From: Kribbella catacumbae DSM 19601
GTDB lineage: Bacteria; Actinomycetota; Actinomycetes; Propionibacteriales; Kribbellaceae
Reading direction: 5' to 3'
NCBI RefSeq assembly: GCF_000372465.1
Contig: NZ_AQUZ01000015.1
Span: 1 to 64,000, forward strand
Length of the DNA stretch: 64,000 nucleotides
Program-made: the position numbers and the translations under genes
Shown here: positions 57,756-64,000 of the stretch, one piece after another
Layout of the letters: every line of letters begins with the position of its first letter
How positions within the stretch are numbered: the first letter of the stretch is position 1
The notes under the pieces: generated by a model
Told to the model about the DNA's origin: nothing
What the model saw: only the letters and a program-made list of their open reading frames with translations
Database searches by the model: none

Positions 57756-58787
57756 TCACTTGGCACACCTCGCGGAGTTCACGTCATGGCTGATCGGGAT
57801 CCGGGTGCCCAGCGGCAGCGTGACGTTGCCGTCGAAGCCGCACAGGTAGAAGTTGAACCACGACCCGTACGACGCGGTCCGGGTCATCGTCTCGAGCTTG
57901 CCTGGCATGTTCTGCAGCGTCTTCACCCAGATCCCCTGAGTGTCGTCGAGCGTGGTGGACACCTGCCGCAGCCGGTCCAGGTCCGCCTTCAGCGGCACCC
58001 GGGTCTGTTGCAGCAGGCCCGCGGTCTTGGTGTTCAGCGAGTTGATCGAGCCGAGCGAACCGAGGATCGGGTTGATGTCCTGGCTCAGTCCGGTGATGAA
58101 CTGCTGCAGGTTGACCAGCAGCTGGGAGAAGTTCTGCTGCCGCTGCGAGACGATCTGCAGGGTCGAGGTCAGGTTGGTGATCAGGTCGCCGATCACCTGG
58201 TCGGAGTCGGCCAGCGTGGTGGTCAGCGAGGCCGTCCGGGCCAGCAGGCTCTCGATCGTGCCGCCTTCGCCCTGCAGCACCTTGATCACCTCGAACGCGA
58301 ACTGGTTCACGTCCTTGGGCGTCAGCGCGGTGAACAGCGGCTTGAACCCGTTGAACAGCACCGACAGGTCCAGCGCGGGCGCCGTCCGGTCCTTGTCGAT
58401 GATCCCGTTCTTCTTCATCCGGGTCCCGCCACCGACGCCCTCGGCGAGCGCGATGTACCGGTTGCCGACGAGGTTGCGGTAGCGCATGGTCGCGCGGGTG
58501 CTGGTGTCGAGCACCTGGTCGGAGTCGACGCTGAAGCTGACCATCGCCAGCTTGTCCTGATAGATCGCGATCTTGTCGACCTGCCCGACCTTCACGCCGG
58601 CCACCCGGATGTCGTCACCCTTGTTCAGCCCGACCACGTCGGTGAACACGGCCCGGTACTTCGTCGTCGCGTTGAAGCTGATATTGCCGATGGTGACGGC
58701 CAGCAGCGCGGTCGCGATGGTGGTGACGACGACGAAGATCGCCAGCCGCACGGTGTCGATCGAGGTCTTCTTGTCGAGCAGCTTCAT
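57756..58787 (-). CDS. mceB: Mce-family protein MceB
   Basis: 343 aa. Membrane helix 12-34, MCE domain about 43-120 (YRAVFTDVVGLNKGDDIRVA, GVKVGQVDKIAI), needle helices, and a Cys pair near the C-terminus (FYLCGFDGNV and SARCAK). ATGA overlap with mceA. Confidence 0.88.
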   Translation of the reverse strand: MKLLDKKTSIDTVRLAIFVVVTTIATALLAVTIGNISFNATTKYRAVFTDVVGLNKGDDIRVAGVKVGQVDKIAIYQDKLAMVSFSVDSDQVLDTSTRATMRYRNLVGNRYIALAEGVGGGTRMKKNGIIDKDRTAPALDLSVLFNGFKPLFTALTPKDVNQFAFEVIKVLQGEGGTIESLLARTASLTTTLADSDQVIGDLITNLTSTLQIVSQRQQNFSQLLVNLQQFITGLSQDINPILGSLGSINSLNTKTAGLLQQTRVPLKADLDRLRQVSTTLDDTQGIWVKTLQNMPGKLETMTRTASYGSWFNFYLCGFDGNVTLPLGTRIPISHDVNSARCAK

Positions 58788-60100
58788 TTGAGGTTCACCT
58801 GCCCTCCGCGGACCAAGGGGCCGATCATCAGCGTGGTCAGATCCGGTACTTCGCTGGCCGGGATCCCCATCGCGGGTCCGGCGAAAGAGTCGATCACCTT
58901 CTGCTCCGCGGGTGTGCCCGCGCCACCGGTGTCCATCGCGAAGCCGGGCATCGCCCGGTTCAGCTGCAGGTTGACCGGGAAGCGGGTGTTCTTGTGGTGG
59001 TCGCCGATCACGCCGTCCGCACCGGTGATGTACGGCGCCGGGTTGTCCTGCGTGTACGGGCCCGGATGCGCGCCCGGGTGGCTGTAGTTCTTGCCGACGC
59101 AGGTCGGGCCGCGGCGATCCTTGTACGTCGGCAGCTCGTTCGGCTGGTACGGCGTGGGCTGGTTGGTGATCAGCTCGAGGTTGATGTTCAGCGCACCGTT
59201 CCGGAACGTGTCGTTCAGGATCGGCGCGGTGTCCGTCATCACCTTGAGGAAGCAGGGGAACTCCGGCGAGTACCGCTCGAGCAGGTCGAGCACCGGCCGG
59301 CTCACCTCGCCGAGCCGGATCACCCGGTCCTCGTTCTCCTTGAGGAAGGTGTTCGCGGTCGTCGACACGGTCTGGACGTCGGTGAAGAAGGTCTGCAACT
59401 GCTTCTCCTTCTCCACCACCGTGTTGCCGGTGATGGTCAGGTTGCGCAGCGCCCGGACCAGGTCGGGCGTGACATCGCCGTAGATCGCGGACACCTGGGT
59501 CAGCTTGGTCAGCGCCGCGATCAGGTTCGGCACGTTCGGGTTCAGCTTCTTCAGGTAGCCATCGAGCTGGGTGAGCGTCTCGCCGATCTCACTGCCGCGA
59601 CCCTCCAGCGCCGTCGCCAGCGAGTTCAGGGTGGCGTTCAGATCGGCCGGGTCGACTGCCTGCAGCAACGGCAGCGCGTCGTTGAGTACCTTCTCGATCT
59701 CGATGCCGACCGCGGTCTTGTCGCGTGCGATCACGTCACCGGCACGGATGGCCCGGCCGGCCGGTGCGGGCGGCGGCACCAGGGCGACGTACTTCTCGCC
59801 GAACAGCGTCTTGGGCAGGATCCGCGCGCTGACCTGGCTGGAGATCTCCTTCACCTGGTCCGGCTTCAGCGACAGGTGCACGGTCGCGAAGTCGCCGTCG
59901 GTGGAGACCTCGCGGACCTCGCCGACGATGATGCCGCGCAGCTTCACGTCCGCCTGCCGGTTCAGCTGCAGGCCGATGTGGCTGGTCTGCAGCTTCACCT
60001 CGACGGTGTCGGTGAAGACCTTCGCGTAGAAGGCGTAGGTGAGCCAGAGCAGGAAGCAGAGCAACCCGATGAAGGCTGTGCCGAGGAGTCGTCTGGTCAT
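58784..60100 (-). CDS. mceA: Mce-family protein MceA
   Basis: 438 aa. First Mce protein of the operon. Membrane helix 7-27 (GTAFIGLLCFLLWLTYAFYA), MCE domain about 37-115 (QTSHIGLQLNRQADVKLRGI, IVGEVREVST), long helical needle, C-terminal Pro/Gly tail. Separated from the upstream permease gene by 4 nt. Confidence 0.88.
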   Translation of the reverse strand: MTRRLLGTAFIGLLCFLLWLTYAFYAKVFTDTVEVKLQTSHIGLQLNRQADVKLRGIIVGEVREVSTDGDFATVHLSLKPDQVKEISSQVSARILPKTLFGEKYVALVPPPAPAGRAIRAGDVIARDKTAVGIEIEKVLNDALPLLQAVDPADLNATLNSLATALEGRGSEIGETLTQLDGYLKKLNPNVPNLIAALTKLTQVSAIYGDVTPDLVRALRNLTITGNTVVEKEKQLQTFFTDVQTVSTTANTFLKENEDRVIRLGEVSRPVLDLLERYSPEFPCFLKVMTDTAPILNDTFRNGALNINLELITNQPTPYQPNELPTYKDRRGPTCVGKNYSHPGAHPGPYTQDNPAPYITGADGVIGDHHKNTRFPVNLQLNRAMPGFAMDTGGAGTPAEQKVIDSFAGPAMGIPASEVPDLTTLMIGPLVRGGQVNLK

Positions 60101-60104
60101 CGCG

Positions 60105-60935
60105 CTACCCCGCCAGCCTGACCGTGGTCGTAGTACCCCAGATCGCCATCGACATCAGCAGGTCGACGACGTTGATGACGACGATCGAGGTCCGTACTGC
60201 GCGCCCGACGGCGACGCCCACTCCCGCCGGACCGCCGGTCGCGTGGTAGCCGTGGTAGCAGTGCACCAGGATCACCAGGACGGCGAAGACGAGCACCTTG
60301 GCGAACGACCAGAGCACATCGCCCGGTGGTAAGAACAGATGGAAATAATGGTCATAGGTCCCCGTACTCTGACCGTAGAATTTCGTCACGGTCAGACGGG
60401 TGGCGAAGTACGACGAAAGCAACCCGACGACGTACAGCGGGATGACCGCTATCAGCCCGGCGATGATCCGGGTGGTGACCAGGTACGGCAGGGACGGGAT
60501 CGCCATCACCTCGAGGGCGTCGATCTCCTCGCTGATCCGCATCGCTCCGAGCTGGGCGGTGAAGCCGCAGCCGACGGTCGCGGCCAGCGCGATGCCGGCG
60601 ATCAGCGGGCCGATCTCGCGGGTGTTGATGTAGGCGCTGACGAAGCCGGCGAAGGCCGACGTACCGATCTGGTTCAGCGCCGAGTAGCCCTGCAGGCCGA
60701 CCTCCGTGCCGGTGAAGAAGGCCAGGAAGGTGATCACGCCGACGGTGCCGCCGATCACGGCGAGCGCGCCGGTGCCGAGCGTCACCTCGGCCAGCAGCCG
60801 CAGGATCTCCTTGCGGTAGCGGGTGATCGACTTACCGGACCAGGCCAGCGCCTTGAGGTAGAAGGCGAGTTGCTCACCCAGCCGGTCCAGCGAGTTGAGC
60901 GGCTTCTTCACCAGGGTGTCGACAAGGGCGGACAT
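60105..60935 (-). CDS. yrbEB: MlaE/YrbE-family permease (YrbEB)
   Basis: 276 aa from the ATG at 60935 (TGATG overlap with the upstream gene). About six membrane helices and the MlaE core: GYSALNQIGTSAFAGFVSAY, LAATVGCGFTAQLGAMRISE, EIDALEVMAIPSLPYLV. Second permease subunit of the Mce importer; the EID(A)L-x-M helix couples to the ATPase. Confidence 0.92.
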   Translation of the reverse strand: MSALVDTLVKKPLNSLDRLGEQLAFYLKALAWSGKSITRYRKEILRLLAEVTLGTGALAVIGGTVGVITFLAFFTGTEVGLQGYSALNQIGTSAFAGFVSAYINTREIGPLIAGIALAATVGCGFTAQLGAMRISEEIDALEVMAIPSLPYLVTTRIIAGLIAVIPLYVVGLLSSYFATRLTVTKFYGQSTGTYDHYFHLFLPPGDVLWSFAKVLVFAVLVILVHCYHGYHATGGPAGVGVAVGRAVRTSIVVINVVDLLMSMAIWGTTTTVRLAG

Positions 60936-61708
60936 CAGGCCCCCTTCGGCGGTACGAGCTGGAAGTAGATCGCCGTCATCGCGAAGTTCGCGACGAACAG
61001 CAGCATGAAGGTGATCACGACGGACTGGTTCACAGCGTCGCCGACGCCCTTCGGGCCACCACCGGCGTTCATGCCCTTGTAGGAGGCGACCACCGCGGCG
61101 ATGAAGCCGAACACCAGCGCCTTCGCCTGGCCCTGCCACAGGTCGGGCAGATGGGCGAGCGCCGTGAACGAGGCTATATAGCTACCGGGCGTACCGTCCT
61201 GCAGGACCACGTTGAAGACGTAGCCGCCCATCACGCCGACCACGCTGACGAAACCGTTCAGGAAGAACGCGACCAGCATGGTGGCCAGCACCCGCGGGAC
61301 GACCAGGCGCTGGATCGGGTCGATGCCGAGCACCATCATCGCGTCGAGCTCTTCGCGGATCTTGCGCGCGCCCAGATCGGCGCAGATGGCCGAGCCGCCG
61401 GCGCCCGCGATCAGCAGCGCGGTCGCGATCGGCGACGCCTCCCGGACCACGGCCAGTACCGCAGCCGACCCGGTGAAGGCCTGCGCGCCGAACTGCTTGA
61501 TCAGCCCACCGACCTGCAACGCGATCACCGCGCCGAACGGGATCGCGACCAGGGCGGTCGGGATGATCGTCACGCTGGCGACGAACCAGGCCTGCTGGAG
61601 GAACTCGCGCAGCTGGAACGGCCGGCGGACCGAGGCCCGGGCGGTGTCGAGCGCGAAAGCGAACAGCGAGCCGGCGTGCTTCAGCGGGGCGGTAGCGCTA
61701 GCGGTCAC
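60935..61708 (-). CDS. yrbEA: MlaE/YrbE-family permease (YrbEA)
   Basis: 257 aa, first permease. IPFGAVIALQVGGLIKQFGA, GAGGSAICADLGARKIREEL, DAMMVLGIDPIQRLVVPRVL: the typical MlaE coupling helix. Its start overlaps the mkl stop by 4 nt. Confidence 0.92.
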   Translation of the reverse strand: MTASATAPLKHAGSLFAFALDTARASVRRPFQLREFLQQAWFVASVTIIPTALVAIPFGAVIALQVGGLIKQFGAQAFTGSAAVLAVVREASPIATALLIAGAGGSAICADLGARKIREELDAMMVLGIDPIQRLVVPRVLATMLVAFFLNGFVSVVGVMGGYVFNVVLQDGTPGSYIASFTALAHLPDLWQGQAKALVFGFIAAVVASYKGMNAGGGPKGVGDAVNQSVVITFMLLFVANFAMTAIYFQLVPPKGA

Positions 61709-62652
61709 GTAGCCCCCACGACTTCACCGGCGAAGGAGCCCGGCGGCGGGGTCACGCCGTTGTCCTCGCACCATTGGCCGGGTGGGCGCTGGGTCGGCCG
61801 CAGTACGCCGCTGCTCGGCAGTTGCTGGATCGGGATCGGCGGCAGCGGCGGCAGCTCCTGATCCGCCTCGGCCGCGAGCTCGTCGGCATCCTTCTCCTCC
61901 GACATCCCGATCGGGCCGATCCGCTGGGCGTTCAGGAACTGGCGGACCACCGGCTCCTCGCTGGACAGCAGCATCTCCCGCGGGCCGAACATCGCCAGGT
62001 GCCGGTGGTACAGCAGGCCGATGTTGTCCGGAACCGTGCGCGCGGTGTTGATGTCGTGCGTGACGATCAGGCAGGTCGCCTGCGTCATCTCGTTCAGGTC
62101 GATGATCAGCTGATTCAGGAACGCGGTCCGGACCGGGTCGAGGCCGGAGTCGGGCTCGTCGAAGAGCAGGATCTCCGGCTCCAGGACGAGCGCGCGGGCC
62201 AGCCCGGCCCGCTTGCGCATCCCGCCGGAGATCTCGCCGGGCAGCTTCTTCTCCGCGCCGACCAGACCGACCATCTCCATCTTCTCCATCACGATGGAGC
62301 GGATCTCGGACTCGGACTTCTTGGTGTGCTCGCGCAGCGGGAAGGCGACGTTGTCGTACAGGTTCATCGAGCCGAACATCGCGCCGTCCTGGAACAGCAC
62401 GCCGAACAGCTTGCGGACCTCGTAGAGCTGGCGCTCCGAGCAGGTCGCGATGTCGACGCCCTCGATGTGCACGTGACCCCGGTCCGGCTTGAGCAGACCG
62501 ATCAGCGTCTTCAGGAATACGGACTTCCCGGTGCCGGAAGGGCCGAGCATGACGCAGATCTCACCGGCGGGCAGCGTCAGGGACACGTCGCCCCAGATCA
62601 GCTGGCTTCCGAAGGACTTCGTCAGTCCCTCGACACGGACCTCTACGCCCAC
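61705..62652 (-). CDS. mkl: Mce-system ABC ATPase (Mkl/MlaF family)
   Basis: 315 aa. Walker A GPSGTGKSVFLKTL, signature ISGGMRKRAGLARAL, Walker B EILLFDEPDSGLDP, and switch His in THDINTA. The MRKR variant of the signature and the C-terminal extension of about 60 residues (FLNAQRIGPIGMSEEKDADE) distinguish Mce ATPases from other ABC proteins. It powers YrbEAB and the MceA-F conduit. First gene of the operon; start 62652 with a gtgaggagg-type site upstream. Confidence 0.92.
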   Translation of the reverse strand: MGVEVRVEGLTKSFGSQLIWGDVSLTLPAGEICVMLGPSGTGKSVFLKTLIGLLKPDRGHVHIEGVDIATCSERQLYEVRKLFGVLFQDGAMFGSMNLYDNVAFPLREHTKKSESEIRSIVMEKMEMVGLVGAEKKLPGEISGGMRKRAGLARALVLEPEILLFDEPDSGLDPVRTAFLNQLIIDLNEMTQATCLIVTHDINTARTVPDNIGLLYHRHLAMFGPREMLLSSEEPVVRQFLNAQRIGPIGMSEEKDADELAAEADQELPPLPPIPIQQLPSSGVLRPTQRPPGQWCEDNGVTPPPGSFAGEVVGAT

Positions 62653-62728
62653 CGGTCCTCCTCACGGGTTCGTCGTGACAGCCCCGACCGACGTGCTTTC
62701 GTCGATACAACGAGGGCGCGGTTGCTTA

Positions 62729-62758
62729 GGTTACGCACGAGTACCTTTTTGCGTAACC
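62729..62758. promoter_or_regulatory. Inverted repeat in the mce promoter
   Basis: ggttacgc (62729-62736) and gcgtaacc (62751-62758) are perfect inverted repeats with a 14-nt spacer. A consensus TTGACA (-35) lies just upstream on the minus strand (about 62764-62769); the -10 box is unclear. The repeat is about 77 nt before the mkl start, placed to block transcription. No regulator gene is adjacent. Confidence 0.55.
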
Positions 62759-62927
62759 CCTCTGTGTCAAGTGTTGGATGACCGATTCGTCACGCTCCGG
62801 TCACGCCCGGATCACGTTCCGTACGATCGTTGCCCGGCCCCAGCGCGGCGGGGAACTCCAGGACTGTCAGCAGGCCGGTCTGAAGGCTAGCGTCAAATTC
62901 GGGCCGTTCGCGCGAGAGGGGTAACTG

Positions 62928-64000
62928 ATGAGCATCGAACGACGCACCTTCCTCAGGGGCAGCGTGGCCGTCGCCGGCGGCGTCCTCGCCGCGGGGCCGT
63001 TCCAGGGGTTCGTGGCCCGGGAGGCGGGGGCGGAGCCGAAGGGCAACGCGCCCTTCCGGGCCCTGCGCGCGATCCCGGACAAGCGCGACGGCAAGGTCCG
63101 GCTGCACCTGCCGGAGGGTTTCTCCTACCGGTCGTTCCACGACACGGAGTTCCCGGTGGTACTGCGGGACGGCACCACGCTGCCCGGGCGGCACGACGGG
63201 ATGGGCGCGTTCCGGCTGGCCGGAGGAAACGTGCTTCTGGTCCGCAACCATGAACTGAACAACCCGGGCGCGCCGTTCGGCCCCGGTACGCCGTACGACG
63301 CCAATGCCCAGGGCGGTACGACGACGGTCGAGGTGACACCCTTCGGCGAGGTGGGCGACGCGTACACCAGCCTGAACGGCACGATGATGAACTGCAGCGG
63401 CGGAATCATGCCGTGGGGTAGCTGGATCACCTGCGAGGAAACGGTGAACGGCCCCGACGTCGGCCCGGACTTCACCGGCAGACCGAACGTGCCCCTGACC
63501 AAGCCGCACGGATTCATCTTCGAGGTACCGGCGGGCGGCCAGTCGGACCGGCAGCCGATCACCCGGGCCGGCCGCTTCGCGCACGAGGCGGTCGCGTTCG
63601 ACCCGGCCGACGGGATCCTCTACCTGACCGAGGACAACTTCGCGTTCCCCTCCGGGTTCTACCGCTACCGCCCGGCATCGAACCCCCTGCGTTCCGGCGG
63701 GCTGGACAACGACGGCCGGCTGCAGATGCTCGCTGTCCGCGGTCGCCCGAACCTGAACCTGGCCGCGGAGCAGCCGCGGCGGGCGACGTACGACGTGGAG
63801 TGGGTGGACATCGACGACCCGGCACCGACGTTCCCGTACACGCCGGGGCAGACCGCTCCGACGACGAACGACCAGGCGCTGGTGTACGTCGGCGACCAGG
63901 GCCGCTCCCAGGGTGCGGCGTACTTCTCCCGGCTGGAGGGCACGGTTTACGACGACAACGTCGTGTACTTCTGCTCGACCCAAGGTGGCGGACCGGCCGA
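62928..64000 (+). CDS. PhoX/DUF839-family alkaline phosphatase, partial at the window end
   Basis: The first 357 codons are present and the frame runs off the window. The ATG at 62928 follows a strong gagagggg. A Tat signal is clear (ERRTFLRGSVAVAGGVLAAG). The mature part shows PhoX-type blocks: LPEGFSYRSFHDTEFP, GNVLLVRNHELNNPGAPFGP, a GGIMPWGSWITCEETVNG segment with the conserved Cys-Glu-Glu, and RFAHEAVAFDPADGILYLTE. PhoX enzymes are calcium/iron phosphatases at the cell surface. Divergent from mkl across 275 nt. Confidence 0.85.
   Translation, partial: MSIERRTFLRGSVAVAGGVLAAGPFQGFVAREAGAEPKGNAPFRALRAIPDKRDGKVRLHLPEGFSYRSFHDTEFPVVLRDGTTLPGRHDGMGAFRLAGGNVLLVRNHELNNPGAPFGPGTPYDANAQGGTTTVEVTPFGEVGDAYTSLNGTMMNCSGGIMPWGSWITCEETVNGPDVGPDFTGRPNVPLTKPHGFIFEVPAGGQSDRQPITRAGRFAHEAVAFDPADGILYLTEDNFAFPSGFYRYRPASNPLRSGGLDNDGRLQMLAVRGRPNLNLAAEQPRRATYDVEWVDIDDPAPTFPYTPGQTAPTTNDQALVYVGDQGRSQGAAYFSRLEGTVYDDNVVYFCSTQGGGPA

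Noticed and set aside
62729..62758. KstR (cholesterol regulon) binding site
   Set aside because: Half-sites GGTTACGC/GCGTAACC and the 14-nt spacer do not match the compact KstR palindrome.

Overview
The window comes from the chromosome of a high-GC actinomycete. Mycothiol-type enzymes, a TTG-started rpoB, a complete mce lipid-import operon, short Cys-free-LID adenylate kinase, a SigE-type sigma factor and the gene order all fit Propionibacteriales; a Kribbella-like organism is my best guess, but the genus cannot be proven from sequence alone.

Layout. (1) 1-3.4 kb: a damaged accessory patch with an intact PP2C-type phosphatase, the 3' remnant of a TPR-type regulator and a 5'-truncated PEP-synthase/rifampicin-phosphotransferase-like gene. 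The two remnants meet head to head at about 1695. (2) 3.4-7.4 kb: rplM-rpsI-glmM (minus), divergent from citrate synthase. (3) 7.5-15.7 kb: DoxX protein, SnoaL protein, TetR regulator with a twin palindromic operator, GH18-like membrane-anchored protein, ABC-F ATPase, HExxH protein, SigE-type sigma factor with a membrane partner, RsmC-like methyltransferase and truA. (4) 15.7-19.8 kb: infA-rpmJ-rpsM-rpsK-rpsD-rpoA-rplQ (minus). (5) 19.9-22.5 kb: an insert of four genes (HxlR regulator, imine-reductase-like enzyme, membrane protein, DUF1707 protein) that separates map from infA. (6) 22.5-35.3 kb: the S10-spc-secY-adk-map block, 25 genes on the minus strand. (7) 35.7-40.2 kb: the str operon rpsL-rpsG-fusA-tuf. 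(8) 40.4-43.6 kb: an apparently chimeric DUF1501 protein, a mycothiol-dependent isomerase-family protein and a hydrolase-linker-SnoaL fusion. (9) 44.0-51.4 kb: rpoB-rpoC. (10) 51.7-62.7 kb: mkl-yrbE-yrbE-mceABCDEF-mas-mas. (11) 62.9 kb to the end: the start of a Tat-exported PhoX/DUF839 phosphatase.

How it works together. Most of the window is growth machinery: ribosome assembly, transcription, Sec export, N-terminal Met removal, tRNA and probable rRNA modification, and a cell-wall precursor enzyme (GlmM). Nearly all of it is minus-strand and tightly coupled by 1- or 4-nt gene overlaps. The mce operon encodes an ATP-driven lipid importer (ATPase, two permeases, six Mce proteins, two accessory proteins).

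The most interesting non-routine signals are: a 25-nt element placed at exactly the same distance (43 nt) before rpsJ and rpsL; a 29-bp perfect inverted repeat between rpsD and rpoA; a KGN...YH module fused to L17; a twin palindromic operator in the TetR promoter; an inverted repeat in the mce promoter; the mce locus next to rpoB; and two places where genes seem to have been cut and joined (1695 and 40.65 kb). I did not find a convincing defence system, CRISPR array, prophage or insertion sequence.
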